A program made the position numbers and the translations under genes. This document shows, piece after piece, positions 1 to 12,429 of a DNA stretch of 64,000 nt (its first letter is position 1; every line of letters begins with the position of its first letter). Location of the stretch: positions 558,001-622,000 of the forward strand of contig JAZKJV010006944.1 of NCBI GenBank assembly GCA_037367405.1, written 5' to 3'. The notes beneath the pieces are model-generated. The model made no database searches. It worked only from the letters and a program-made list of their open reading frames with translations, and was not told where the DNA came from. This stretch comes from Ottelia alismoides (taxonomy: Eukaryota > Streptophyta > Magnoliopsida > Alismatales > Hydrocharitaceae).

Positions 1-1387
1 ACGTAATTAAGATGTTAATTACTGTTTTAAAATGGCTGAAAATACGTGTTAAACAATTTTTTTAAAATCAAATTGTCAAACTATGGAAATTGATTTTGCT
101 TAATTTGGATTTAAAATAAATGAGATATGTTAATTTTAATGAGTAGGGGTCACTGCTGAAAATTACATACTCAACCATGAAACTTCTGATTGTCATTTAA
201 GAATCTTGTAAAATTAATGGTTAATTTCCTGGAATAATTATAGATAATATTTGTAAAATATTAGAATAATAATTATTCTCTTAAATGTCATTACCTTAAC
301 CAATAAATGATTAGATTTGATCTAGATCACCAATTGGTTACTTGATACACTTTCAACAAAGTTGCTACTTGAATAGGTTTGTGAATTTGTCTGGCAAATT
401 TCCTAATCAATATGGTTTTTATTATTACTACATGGTATAATTTAGGTTGAAAAACCAATGATCATCTCAATTACACAGTGATCGATTTGGCATTATCCTT
501 TCCTGAGGTGGATATAGTGCCTAGTCGGGGAGCGTTAGGGTAGCAGGTTGCACCGTGTGCGGTCTGTCCCACTCCCATCGGTACTGGCCATAACAACGGG
601 TAGGGACTAGATAATGCTGGAGAAATCATGGTGTATTTTCTAATTATTAAAATTTGAATTAACACGTACTTTGAGATAATATCATATATTCAAGTAACAA
701 TCAAGTTTGTTGACTGAATTAGATTGATAATTGATTTATTGTGATTAAATCAATTATATACAATTAAAACACTCTATTATAAATAGAGTTGTATTTCCCT
801 TAGAAGAATTAATTACATGAATATGATTCTTGGTATTTGATTAATATTTGAATATGATATGGAGGATCACATAAGTAACATCCATGGTCTCCGGCCAAGG
901 CTAAGGGTTCTGTTGCCAGGGATTCTGTGTGGGAGACACATGTCCGAAGTGACAGCTCTTGCATGCAAGCACATCTGGATCGGGCTCTTTGCTTCTCAGA
1001 AGAGTAAGGTCGTATACGTAGTGACCCTAGTATCAGTTCCTCATATTATCGGGGTGATATTGGATTGCGCATAGCAAGTTCCACTCATGTTGACGGTTGG
1101 TTCAATTAACAACGGGTCAACATCACCTTAGGGTGGTGGGCTCGGGTGTTAAAGACCGAATTGGGAAATGCATGTTGGATTTGCAAGGCGGAATGAGTTC
1201 CTGCTTTTTTATCTGAGTTGTAGTTTCTCATATTATTGGGATGCAACAAAGAAAGGAAAGGAGATCCCAGATCTTGCTAGAGATACAATGGTAAAAATAT
1301 CTCTTACATTGAAAGTGAATAAGGGAATGAACTTTCAATGTTTACAAGGCAAGACAACTTTGATATAAAAATTCATAAATCAAAGTA
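1..1387 (+). other. Copia unit 1, leader and start of gag region (noncoding now)
   Basis: This equals 7858-9244 of unit 2, which places base 1 about 290 bases past the PBS of a unit beginning off-window. It holds AT-rich leader and a GC-richer patch (about 500-620 and 860-1170). The patch near 1150-1200 has a counterpart on the minus strand near 23165-23230 in the older Copia of this window, so it belongs to the family and not to one copy. Only short frames (64-71 codons) are present and none resembles Gag. Confidence 0.7.
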
Positions 1388-1411
1388 ATATATATATATA
1401 TATATATATAT
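1388..1411. repeat. (AT)12 microsatellite
   Basis: Twenty-four bases of alternating AT. The matching site in unit 2 (9245-9260) has 16 bases. The 8-nt slippage accounts for the change in offset between the units. Confidence 0.95.
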
Positions 1412-2580
1412 GTAAATTTCTTATTTCAAATAATCCTCATTAAACCCACTCAAAGTTATACTCAATAATAACCAGTGTAATATCACGAATTGAATTCATG
1501 ATCAAGATATTATCCTTGCAATTGGACACATAATGTATGTGGTTACAATATGCAAGTTTTCTCATCAAAATGAGGAGTGACAATTGAATAAGACAATAAG
1601 ACATTACCTGAGGGTTTGTATGTCTCTATTGTCTTAATCCCTCATCGAGTGTACTTTGAAAGTGACATGTCGATGATAATTGTCAAATTAATCCTTATAA
1701 AATCAAAGAAGATGTTTTGACATACATATGTGCTCTCAACATTTAATCATGAATGACATGGTTCACTGCATTATGTAAAATGGTAGCTCTACAAAGAGAT
1801 GGTGTATTCAAAATATTTGAATATATGCCTGAGGCAAAGTATGTAAGAGTTTAGATGGATGTAGATATGATGAATGTCATCATTCTACTATCTATACTCA
1901 AGTCATTCATGAATCTTCATAATATTCATATTGTATGAATTAAATGAAACATGTAAAAATGTTGAAATACTCTTACATTGAAATCTTTTGAGTTCAACAT
2001 AAGAGAACCTTTGTCTTAAGAAATGGTTGTTTATAGATAATGGGAGTGCAGTGGAAGCATGGGTATGACCCAAGTAAGAAGGAGAGTCAAAGAATTGACT
2101 AAACTTCTGTGACTTCCATATGACATCTAAAGAATTGGATGAATACCAATACTGCAATAACCGATATATTGATAGTATGATTATCTGTACTATCTAGGAT
2201 CCTTAGAGAAGGACTCGGATAGTGCATCAAAATAATCTACATTTAATCATTGAAATTGACTTTCTTACAAGATAATATTAAAGTCTAATAATTGTATCTC
2301 ATTCCTCTAATGACACTTCCAATTGTTGCATATGTTGTAGAAGATTAGTAAATTTGATCTTAAGGATTAATAGTCATCTATGTGGGAATTGATACAATTG
2401 TTGCATCAATCTCTATAGGATAGATAGACTTCATGTTTTCAGTGGGGGAGTCCTTGGTCTTAGAGAATGTCTCTATGACCTAAATATCAGAATACATTCA
2501 TTGTTGGAGATGCACATGTATTCTGGAATAGACCTATCATAAAGAATTATGATAGTGGACTCTACTAAATTAGAATAATA
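1412..2580 (+). pseudogene. Decayed Copia gag-protease stretch, unit 1
   Basis: The stretch lies between the leader and the integrase relic, where Copia carries Gag and protease. Stops occur in every frame. The only part I can align by eye is near 2430-2560, where a frame reading LRECLYDLNIRIHSLLEM resembles the segment just after the Copia protease. The protease active site and a CCHC knuckle are not recognisable. The assignment is mostly positional. Confidence 0.45.
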
Positions 2581-2639
2581 ATGAAAGGTTCATTAACATT
2601 TCGAATACTGAAAATTAAACTTTAATATATCAATAGGAG

Positions 2640-3330
2640 GATGATCATTTGACAATGATCTGGCATCGAGTCTTGGACATATGTCTATTGATTTGATCGA
2701 TAGACTAGTGAGATATTGAACTTTAGATTGTCTAAAGGTTCAAATCTTACATACTTGTGAATATTGTATTCAAAGTAAATATGTCCAATACACTCTTCTC
2801 TGAGAATTGTGTAAGATGCCAAGGTATTCAATATCTTATACATATTGACGTATGTGGATCATCTGTATCATAATAAACACTGATGATATGTGATATCATT
2901 CGATGATTATTTGTGATATGAGATTCCTTCCTTTCACCTTAGAAACCTTTGAAATGTTCAAAGAGTTCACAATTTTGGTTTAGAACCAAAGTTTGAAGGA
3001 AGATGAAATGAATTTGATCTAACCTAGGTAGCAAGTACTTATTAGATGAATTCAAGGAATACCTTATGGAGATAGGAATATCATTCCTATCTTACTTCCC
3101 CTAATACACCTAAACTCAATAGAGTTGTAGGGAGATACAATTAGATCATGTGTGACTTAATTTGATAAATGATTAATCTTAACATAGTTATCTCTTAGTT
3201 TCCAAGGTATATATGTAGTAGAGACTACAATACATATCCTTAATAAGGTTCCATGCAAGTAAGATGGAATCTAATACCAGAGAGTGCTACTTCATTAGGA
3301 AAATAAAGAATGGTATTGGATGCATACTTT
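2640..3330 (+). pseudogene. Copia integrase relic, unit 1
   Basis: Conceptual translation with stops gives a GAG-pre-integrase-like stretch (about 2640-2800), then integrase core fragments, including ETFEMFKEF near 2945 and a relic of the region before the catalytic glutamate near 3100-3150. Integrase would join element cDNA to host DNA. At least a dozen stops and several frame changes break it, and the same breaks appear in unit 2 at 10489-11179. The family and order are clear. The exact ends are approximate. Confidence 0.72.
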
Positions 3331-3585
3331 ATGACCTTGAGATTCTTAAAGAATTTAATCTCTAAGAATATGATTCTAAGATGATGACTTTCTTGAGCAT
3401 CAAGATGAAAATGAAGTGAAGGAACTCATTGAATCTTGAGAAGATAATGAGTCTCCATAAGTTGGAAACTAAAAGGACAACTAAAGAGGAAACACTAATA
3501 CATCTTCAAATGAGTTTGAAGATGAATTCCATGTGCTAGATAAGTCTAACAATGATCTGACTTTATATGATGAAGCTTCTGAAGA

Positions 3586-4580
3586 TCATGACATGGAGAG
3601 ATGGATGTTAGCAGTAAAGTCTAAATATACAAGTGTTTTATATGGACCCTCGAGGATCCACCTATAAGGGTAAGACCTATTAACATGTAAATGGATCTTC
3701 AAGAGAAAGAGGGAACCTGATGAGAAGGAAAATACCTTCAAAGCACGACCCATATCCACAAGATACACACGAAGAGAAGACATCGCTTGTGATGAAACTT
3801 CTTCTTCAGTGACCATGCTTAAACCGATCAGAATATTGCTAACTATAGTTTCACAACTTGACTTTGACATCTTCGAGATGGAAGTCAAAATTGCATTCCT
3901 CTATGAATACCTCTCCGAGGATGTTCATAAGTAGTAGACCTAGGGCTTCATGGTTGAGGAAAGCAAGGTGTGCAAGTTGAATAACCATATATGGACTCAC
4001 ATAAGCTTCTTGTAGTTGGAACATAAGATTTGATGAAATTATAAATGTTATGATTTCAAATAGAATCTTGATGAACCATGTGAAGCTTAGTGGGAGTACC
4101 AATGTGTTCATTGTGCTAAATGTAGATAATATCCTAATCATTTAGAATGATATAAGTATGACAATAAGTGTTTTATGAGTTGTCTATTTCATACCTTGAG
4201 GTATGATCCCGAGGATACCTCTTATATCTTAGTTCTGAAGGTATTCAGAAGCAAAGAGAAGAGAGAGAATTGTGATTGTCACATTATTGGTACATCATGG
4301 ATATATTCCATCCTAGGAAGGCTCCTTTCCCTTAAGATTTGGTAATGACCAATCTGAAGGGATAGAATATTGAGTGTTGATGATTCTAAAACTGCTTGCT
4401 CTTGTGCATTGGTTGTTAGAAGCCTGGTATGTGCTAGATATGTACGAAAAGCCAGATGTCTACCATTCAGTGGGAGTAATAAACTGTTGCTAATCCTACT
4501 ATGGAGATAAAACATTTAGTTGCAGTAATAAAACAATATCTTCAAAATTGACAAAACTTAGAGATAATGATCTCAAAGTC
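3586..4580 (+). pseudogene. Copia reverse transcriptase-RNase H relic, unit 1
   Basis: Pieces in Copia order can be read on the plus strand: RWMLAVKSK (about 3600), CKWIFKRKREPDEKENTFKAR (about 3690-3750, split here by a changed frame upstream), then FEMEVKIAFLYEYLSEDV (about 3872-3925), which matches the finger-palm part of Copia RT. The catalytic YVDD region is lost to decay near 4115-4140. A fragment SLVCARYVRK near 4425 matches the end of RT, and a relic of RNase H follows at about 4500-4560. The minus-strand frames of 78-100 codons here are shadows. The piece is shared base for base with unit 2. Confidence 0.78.
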
Positions 4581-4965
4581 TCATCATCAAGAACCTAAGA
4601 CTTTATAGATAGTGATCTAAAAGATCTTAACTGTAGATACCTTAAGAGACAGAGATCTTTGGGAATAAGGGCATTCTGATAAGGATAATTGAAATTACAC
4701 ACTGGTTATAACGATTGTTGAGTTATAGTATCAAAGACATTATGACTGCCTCAATATTGAGTATTGGTTGCATAAGATGACCATTCACATTAGATGCGAG
4801 CACTGTTACTGAGGGATATGCAAGTGCCGTAAAAGGACTTCGCATAGTCTCTTGAGCACAGAGTGACTGATCAGCTTACATTGTTATATTAAATATCCTA
4901 TGATTGTCACATGAATGTAGGTTGAATTATTATCCCATTAATGGCTCTTTGGGCAAGTGAGAGAT
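4581..4965 (+). other. Copia unit 1, 3' internal region with polypurine tract
   Basis: This noncoding part follows the RNase H relic and reaches the LTR. Bases 4954-4965 (CAAGTGAGAGAT) sit directly before the LTR and are the likely plus-strand primer site. The younger relative at 60337-60347 has the more canonical AGTGGGAGAT, so one purine has drifted here. Confidence 0.65.
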
Positions 4966-6246
4966 TGATGGACATGCGAGCCCACGACGAGTCATTATGC
5001 AATAAATGTTATTGCAATTCACTGCTTTATCTGAAATGAAGAATAACTAATTTGCATAATAGGTCCCTTTGTACAATTAGGGTTATGTACCATGGCCAAC
5101 TTAATGATCATACAAGTGTTGATTCAATTATTGAATCATAGAGGCTGGTGCTTGGATGAATATCTAAAGAGTTAGATTGAAGGCTCATCAAGCACCGTCA
5201 AATGATTGTTAAGATGTGATCTCCAGCTTGAGTAGGAGATGACAATCCTTATCTCTAAAGGTTGATATCTGACCAGCCTCTTGATGCAGGTCCTCTACAT
5301 AGGAATAGAGATTCAGATGTGTCAGATTAGTTAGGTTAAAGAGTTGACTTAATGAGATCGAGATAACCAAAGACCTATGTCGTATGCTGTCTCGGTATAG
5401 GCACGCATCCTCTGACCGGAGACAGATGTGCTACTATATATCTGAGTATGTACATTTAGTAGACCGATAGGTTGATGGCCTAATCAAGGTCTGTATAGAG
5501 GCGAGCTGGTGGGCATATAAGGGAATATGAGTAATACGATCTCTCAAAGGGATCATACATGTTCATTCACTGAACCGGAAGATATGAGCTCGCTCATGAG
5601 ATATTAGGAAGAATCAAATTCCATGCACGGTCGTCTCGCTTTGGAAGCTTGACTGAATTTGTAGGCTTGATATATGCTTTTGGAAAGTATATGATCAACA
5701 CCTAGGTATGATATGTGCTTTGGAAAGTACATGATCGATATCGACTCCCATTGATCGAAATAGAAACTTAATGATAAAACCCTGAAGGATACAATCTAAA
5801 AGAGATCTAAAACTCAGGTTTTAATCTAGGTCTTCCAGTATGCAAGATGGATAGGCATTAGGAATACCTGAGGGTGATGTGATCATAACGATTGTATAAC
5901 CATGATGCTTCCATTCCTAGGAAGTGATGAAACAGTTCTGGATTTTAGTGACTCCTCTCAGTAGAGAAATGATCTGATCTTGGTCAAAATGTTGGACATT
6001 GATCTGAATGCGATTCAGATGCAATGAGAAGATTATATTTGTGGTCTTGATTTAATCAAGCATCTATGTGAGGTCCGCAAGATCTAGATTTGAGATGTGA
6101 TCTCAATATCCAAGTCACTATACGTGGAACAATACAATCACCATGTCCTTATCTCCAAGTATCCACGGAGAAAGCGCATTATCCTTGTAAGAGTTCAAGA
6201 ATGATTCCATTGTTGATTTATATATACCAAGCACTGAGATATGGAT

Positions 6247-6627
6247 GATTAAGTGTGATTTAATCGTAAAATATAATATGAATTTGATTCGTATTATTTA
6301 TACATATAAGAAGAGCTATCTAAGATAATTAAATGTGTTTTGATTATCAAAGATGTGAATAATGTGAATGCCATTCATATTATTTGGATACATGAGAATA
6401 GAGATTCAAGATGATTAAATATGATTTAATTATCACGGATATGAATCATATGGATTATACTATCCATATTAATCATGTATATTATAAATGTGATTTATAA
6501 TATATTAGAGAGAGCATATTGTGATTCATATTTGTTAATTAATTATTGATGCGAATTGGATTCACATTGGATGATTAATTGAAAATATAATTTATATTTT
6601 GTTTTGGGATGTGAATGTGATTCACAT
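6247..6627. repeat. Palindrome array in LTR A U3
   Basis: About nine inverted repeats lie head to tail. Clear ones are 6273-6297 (11-bp arms, one mismatch, loop TTG), 6481-6501 (9-bp perfect arms, loop GTG) and 6609-6627 (8-bp perfect arms, loop GTG). Others with more decay lie near 6247-6265, 6324-6348, 6358-6382, 6412-6434 and 6560-6580. The loop is nearly always NNG with AAT before and ATT after. Arm sequences differ between palindromes, so this is not one repeat unit copied. Confidence 0.85.
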
Positions 6628-6713
6628 TTTTCCAATGGCATGATTGCAATATTTCACAAGATAATTGTGACTTATTTTTTGTGAAATAATTTACAACAAA
6701 TATTGTTGTAAAT

Positions 6714-6785
6714 CTTGGAGATATCATGAGGTAGTGAGATCTCATGAGATAATGAGATCTCTTGAGATTGTGAGATCTGATGAGT
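6714..6785. repeat. GAGATCTC palindrome cluster in LTR A
   Basis: The 8-bp palindrome GAGATCTC and near copies recur three to four times, separated by CATGAGATAAT-like spacers, just upstream of a C-run (CCCCCC near 6791). The cluster recurs in LTR B (14570-14632) and, shortened, in the Copia LTR at 62090-62112. Confidence 0.75.
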
Positions 6786-7016
6786 GGACGTCCCCCCTTT
6801 TAAGGGGATGTGGTTTATCTCCACATTATCTCCAATGATAATAATTTATTTAATTTGAATTTAAATATACTGATTTATCGATATATATTAATTTAAATTT
6901 AATTAATTATTGTTGTGTTTTCACAACAAAATCATGGCCATTGAAAGAAACACAAATCAATCTAATCCATTGATTTTATGTTGTCCATGGATTGAGATCC
7001 ATGGATCCCAAAACAT

Positions 7017-7024
7017 TATTTAAG
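7017..7024 (+). promoter_or_regulatory. Decayed TATA box of LTR A
   Basis: TATTTAAG precedes AAGAGGCA and a CT-rich leader. The relative at 62414-62421 reads TATATAAG in the same context, so this is the same promoter with one substitution. The U3/R border should lie some 30 bases downstream. Confidence 0.5.
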
Positions 7025-7565
7025 AAGAGGCATCCCTTGATCTTCAAGTTACATGATCAATACATAAGCTCTCTTTCTCTCTCTCTATCTCTACATGCTA
7101 AAGGTGCTCTCCCTCTCTCCCATTGTGGTCGTCCACCACGGAGCCCAAGAGAGAGTCGTCATCACCGCAGCAATGTCGTTATGCTGCCTGATCATCTACT
7201 CATCGATGTGGATCTCATGTGATGAGATTAGGAGATCCGTTGCTTGGATCATCAAGATGGAAAGCGAGGAGTACGCATCTCATCAACGTGCTCGCAAGCG
7301 TCTCCTCTGTTGGATCAGACTTGAGATAGGAGATCTCTTGGTTTAGAGACTCGATCACAATCACACTTCAAGAGGTAACCATAGTATCTATTTGTGGTTT
7401 AGATGAAACGATCCAAGAAGTGTTCTTGGATCATGTGGTTTCATCATTTAAAATTTTTAAATTCCGTTGCCTGGAGCAACTAGTGCGACTAGTCGCTCTC
7501 GATCGCATACAATGTGATCCTCACGCTTTTGTGATGCTCTTGAGGATTTTCCCATGTCCTTCAAG

Positions 7566-7578
7566 TGGTATCAGAGCC
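7566..7578 (+). other. Primer binding site, initiator tRNA-Met
   Basis: TGGTATCAGAGCC lies two bases after the LTR end. It is the standard complement of the 3' end of plant initiator tRNA-Met used by Copia elements for minus-strand priming. It is perfectly kept although the coding part is ruined. Confidence 0.95.
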
Positions 7579-9244
7579 ATTTTGTCGAAGGTTTTGGATT
7601 AGAACCATGAACCTATGAAGATTTGAGCTCGTTGGGATTCGTGAAAATTTTTATCGCATTTCAATTTTCGGAGCCCTGTTTAGTGATATTTTTTGGCCAT
7701 GTTTAAAATGTTTAAACATGAATTTATCATATGGATAATGTTCCCCATTAAATAAGGAAAATGTGAAATTTGAGTTTGCGTAATTTAGATTTCGTTTGCT
7801 CAAGATATGATCGTTTTAATGACCATATGTGCACTATTTCAGGGATGGAGGTTAGTGACGTAATTAAGATGTTAATTACTGTTTTAAAATGGCTGAAAAT
7901 ACGTGTTAAACAATTTTTTTAAAATCAAATTGTCAAACTATGGAAATTGATTTTGCTTAATTTGGATTTAAAATAAATGAGATATGTTAATTTTAATGAG
8001 TAGGGGTCACTGCTGAAAATTACATACTCAACCATGAAACTTCTGATTGTCATTTAAGAATCTTGTAAAATTAATGGTTAATTTCCTGGAATAATTATAG
8101 ATAATATTTGTAAAATATTAGAATAATAATTATTCTCTTAAATGGCATTACCTTAACCAATAAATGATTAGATTTGATCTAGATCACCAATTGGTTACTT
8201 GATACACTTTCAACAAAGTTGCTACTTGAATAGGTTTGTGAATTTGTCTGGCAAATTTCCTAATCAATATGGTTTTTATTATTACTACATGGTATAATTT
8301 AGGTTGAAAAACCAATGATCATCTCAATTACACAGTGATCGATTTGGCATTATCCTTTCCTGAGGTGGATATAGTGCCTAGTCGGGGAGCGTTAGGGTAG
8401 CAGGTTGCACCGTGTGCGGTCTGTCCCACTCCCATCGGTACTGGCCATAACAACGGGTAGGGACTAGATAATGCTGGAGAAATCATGGTGTATTTTCTAA
8501 TTATTAAAATTTGAATTAACACGTACTTTGAGATAATATCATATATTCAAGTAACAATCAAGTTTGTTGACTGAATTAGATTGATAATTGATTTATTGTG
8601 ATTAAATCAATTATATACAATTAAAACACTCTATTATAAATAGAGTTGTATTTCCCTTAGAAGAATTAATTACATGAATATGATTCTTGGTATTTGATTA
8701 ATATTTGAATATGATATGGAGGATCACATAAGTAACATCCATGGTCTCCGGCCAAGGCTAAGGGTTCTGTTGCCAGGGATTCTGTGTGGGAGACACATGT
8801 CCGAAGTGACAGCTCTTGCATGCAAGCACATCTGGATCGGGCTCTTTGCTTCTCAGAAGAGTAAGGTCGTATACGTAGTGACCCTAGTATCAGTTCCTCA
8901 TATTATCGGGGTGATATTGGATTGCGCATAGCAAGTTCCACTCATGTTGACGGTTGGTTCAATTAACAACGGGTCAACATCACCTTAGGGTGGTGGGCTC
9001 GGGTGTTAAAGACCGAATTGGGAAATGCATGTTGGATTTGCAAGGCGGAATGAGTTCCTGCTTTTTTATCTGAGTTGTAGTTTCTCATATTATTGGGATG
9101 CAACAAAGAAAGGAAAGGAGATCCCAGATCTTGCTAGAGATACAATGGTAAAAATATCTCTTACATTGAAAGTGAATAAGGGAATGAACTTTCAATGTTT
9201 ACAAGGCAAGACAACTTTGATATAAAAATTCATAAATCAAAGTA
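7579..9244 (+). other. Copia unit 2, leader
   Basis: The first 279 bases have no partner in the window because unit 1 is cut there. The rest repeats 1-1387 with about one difference (T288 in unit 1 is G here). There is no credible reading frame. Confidence 0.75.
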
Positions 9245-9260
9245 ATATATATATATATAT
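9245..9260. repeat. (AT)8 microsatellite
   Basis: Shorter allele of the AT repeat at 1388-1411. Confidence 0.95.
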
Positions 9261-10430
9261 GTAAATTTCTTATTTCAAATAATCCTCATTAAACCCACTC
9301 AAAGTTATACTCAATAATAACCAGTGTAATATCACGAATTGAATTCATGATCAAGATATTATCCTTGCAATTGGACACATAATGTATGTGGTTACAATAT
9401 GCAAGTTTTCTCATCAAAATGAGGAGTGACAATTGAATAAGACAATAAGACATTACTTGAGGGTTTGTATGTCTCTATTGTCTTAATCCCTCATCGAGTG
9501 TACTTTGAAAGTGACATGTCGATGATAATTGTCAAATTAATCCTTATAAAATCAAAGAAGATGTTTTGACATACATATGTGCTCTCAACATTTAATCATG
9601 AATGACATGGTTCACTGCATTATGTAAAACGGTAGCTCTACAAAGAGATGGTGTATTCAAAATATTTGAATATATGCCTGAGGCAAAGTATGTAAGAGTT
9701 TAGATGGATGTAGATATGATGAATGTCATCATTCTACTATCTATACTCAAGTCATTCATGAATCTTCATAATATTCATATTGTATGAATTAAATGAAACA
9801 TGTAAAAATGTTGAAATACTCTTACATTGAAATCTTTTGAGTTCAACATAAGAGAACCTTTGTCTTAAGAAATGGTTGTTTATAGATAATGGGAGTGCAG
9901 TGGAAGCATGGGTATGACCCAAGTAAGAAGGAGAGTCAAAGAATTGACTAAACTTCTGTGACTTCCATATGACATCTAAAGAATTGGATGAATACCAATA
10001 CTGCAATAACCGATATATTGATAGTATGATTATCTGTACTATCTAGGATCCTTAGAGAAGGACTCGGATAGTGCATCAAAATAATCTACATTTAATCATT
10101 GAAATTGACTTTCTTACAAGATAATATTAAAGTCTAATAATTGTATCTCATTCCTCTAATGACACTTCCAATTGTTGCATATGTTGTAGAAGATTAGTAA
10201 ATTTGATCTTAAGGATTAATAGTCATCTATGTGGGAATCGATACAATTGTTGCATCAATCTCTATAGGATAGATAGACTTCATGTTTTCAGTGGGGGAGT
10301 CCTTGGTCTTAGAGAATGTCTCTATGACCTAAATATCAGAATACATTCATTGTTGGAGATGCACATGTATTCTGGAATAGACCTATCATAAAGAATTATG
10401 ATAGTGGACTCTACTAAATTAGAATAATAA
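9261..10430 (+). pseudogene. Decayed Copia gag-protease stretch, unit 2
   Basis: Copy of 1412-2580 with three substitutions seen by eye (unit-1 positions 1608, 1781 and 2390). The last of these removes a stop, so a 62-codon frame (10203-10391) stays open across the post-protease segment. That is an accident of one base and not a sign of function. Confidence 0.45.
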
Positions 10431-10488
10431 TGAAAGGTTCATTAACATTTCGAATACTGAAAATTAAACTTTAATATATCAATAGGAG

Positions 10489-11179
10489 GATGATCATTTG
10501 ACAATGATCTGGCATCGAGTCTTGGACATATGTCTATTGATTTGATCGATAGACTAGTGAGATATTGAACTTTAGATTGTCTAAAGGTTCAAATCTTACA
10601 TACTTGTGAATATTGTATTCAAAGTAAATATGTCCAATACACTCTTCTCTGAGAATTGTGTAAGATGCCAAGGTATTCAATATCTTATACATATTGACGT
10701 ATGTGGATCATCTGTATCATAATAAACACTGATGATATGTGATATCATTCGATGATTATTTGTGATATGAGATTCCTTCCTTTCACCTTAGAAACCTTTG
10801 AAATGTTCAAAGAGTTCACAATTTTGGTTTAGAACCAAAGTTTGAAGGAAGATGAAATGAATTTGATCTAACCTAGGTAGCAAGTACTTATTAGATGAAT
10901 TCAAGGAATACCTTATGGAGATAGGAATATCATTCCTATCTTACTTCCCCTAATACACCTAAACTCAATAGAGTTGTAGGGAGATACAATTAGATCATGT
11001 GTGACTTAATTTGATAAATGATTAATCTTAACATAGTTATCTCTTAGTTTCCAAGGTATATATGTAGTAGAGACTACAATACATATCCTTAATAAGGTTC
11101 CATGCAAGTAAGATGGAATCTAATACCAGAGAGTGCTACTTCATTAGGAAAATAAAGAATGGTATTGGATGCATACTTT
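10489..11179 (+). pseudogene. Copia integrase relic, unit 2
   Basis: Copy of 2640-3330 at offset 7849 with the same stops and frame breaks. The shared breaks show that the coding capacity was lost before the region was duplicated. Confidence 0.72.
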
Positions 11180-11434
11180 ATGACCTTGAGATTCTTAAAG
11201 AATTTAATCTCTAAGAATATGATTCTAAGATGATGACTTTCTTGAGCATCAAGATGAAAATGAAGTGAAGGAACTCATTGAATCTTGAGAAGATAATGAG
11301 TCTCCATAAGTTGGAAACTAAAAGGACAACTAAAGAGGAAACACTAATACATCTTCAAATGAGTTTGAAGATGAATTCCATGTGCTAGATAAGTCTAACA
11401 ATGATCTGACTTTATATGATGAAGCTTCTGAAGA

Positions 11435-12429
11435 TCATGACATGGAGAGATGGATGTTAGCAGTAAAGTCTAAATATACAAGTGTTTTATATGGACCCTC
11501 GAGGATCCACCTATAAGGGTAAGACCTATTAACATGTAAATGGATCTTCAAGAGAAAGAGGGAACCTGATGAGAAGGAAAATACCTTCAAAGCACGACCC
11601 ATATCCACAAGATACACACGAAGAGAAGACATCGCTTGTGATGAAACTTCTTCTTCAGTGACCATGCTTAAACCGATCAGAATATTGCTAACTATAGTTT
11701 CACAACTTGACTTTGACATCTTCGAGATGGAAGTCAAAATTGCATTCCTCTATGAATACCTCTCCGAGGATGTTCATAAGTAGTAGACCTAGGGCTTCAT
11801 GGTTGAGGAAAGCAAGGTGTGCAAGTTGAATAACCATATATGGACTCACATAAGCTTCTTGTAGTTGGAACATAAGATTTGATGAAATTATAAATGTTAT
11901 GATTTCAAATAGAATCTTGATGAACCATGTGAAGCTTAGTGGGAGTACCAATGTGTTCATTGTGCTAAATGTAGATAATATCCTAATCATTTAGAATGAT
12001 ATAAGGATGACAATAAGTGTTTTATGAGTTGTCTATTTCATACCTTGAGGTATGATCCCGAGGATACCTCTTATATCTTAGTTCTGAAGGTATTCAGAAG
12101 CAAAGAGAAGAGAGAGAATTGTGATTGTCACATTATTGGTACATCATGGATATATTCCATCCTAGGAAGGCTCCTTTCCCTTAAGATTTGGTAATGACCA
12201 ATCTGAAGGGATAGAATATTGAGTGTTGATGATTCTAAAACTGCTTGCTCTTGTGCATTGGTTGTTAGAAGCCTGGTATGTGCTAGATATGTACGAAAAG
12301 CCAGATGTCTACCATTCAGTGGGAGTAATAAACTGTTGCTAATCCTACTATGGAGATAAAACATTTAGTTGCAGTAATAAAACAATATCTTCAAAATTGA
12401 CAAAACTTAGAGATAATGATCTCAAAGTC
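11435..12429 (+). pseudogene. Copia reverse transcriptase-RNase H relic, unit 2
   Basis: Copy of 3586-4580, with one substitution noticed (T4157 in unit 1 is G here). The same RT fragments and stops are present, and the minus-strand shadow frames are identical. The protein would have copied element RNA into DNA. It cannot be made from this sequence. Confidence 0.78.

Larger units (their letters stand above)
4966..7563 (+). repeat. Copia LTR A, shared between the two units (hybrid LTR)
   Basis: The start (TGATGGACATG) follows the polypurine tract and the end (CCTTCA) lies two bases before the PBS, giving 2598 bp. Bases 4966-6638 match LTR B (12815-14487) with no difference I could find. After 6639 the two differ every 10-20 bases and A lacks about 40 bases near 7215. 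The change is sharp and fits an LTR made by crossing over between two diverged LTRs. U3 carries the palindrome array and the GAGATCTC cluster. A decayed TATA box is near 7017. Confidence 0.93.

Noticed and set aside
3586..4515. Minus-strand frames of 78-100 codons in the tandem Copia
   Set aside because: They are antisense to the RT-RNase H relic, whose residues are readable on the plus strand.
6481..6501. AAATGTGATTT resembles a bacterial CRP half-site
   Set aside because: Coincidence. The sequence is plant LTR DNA.
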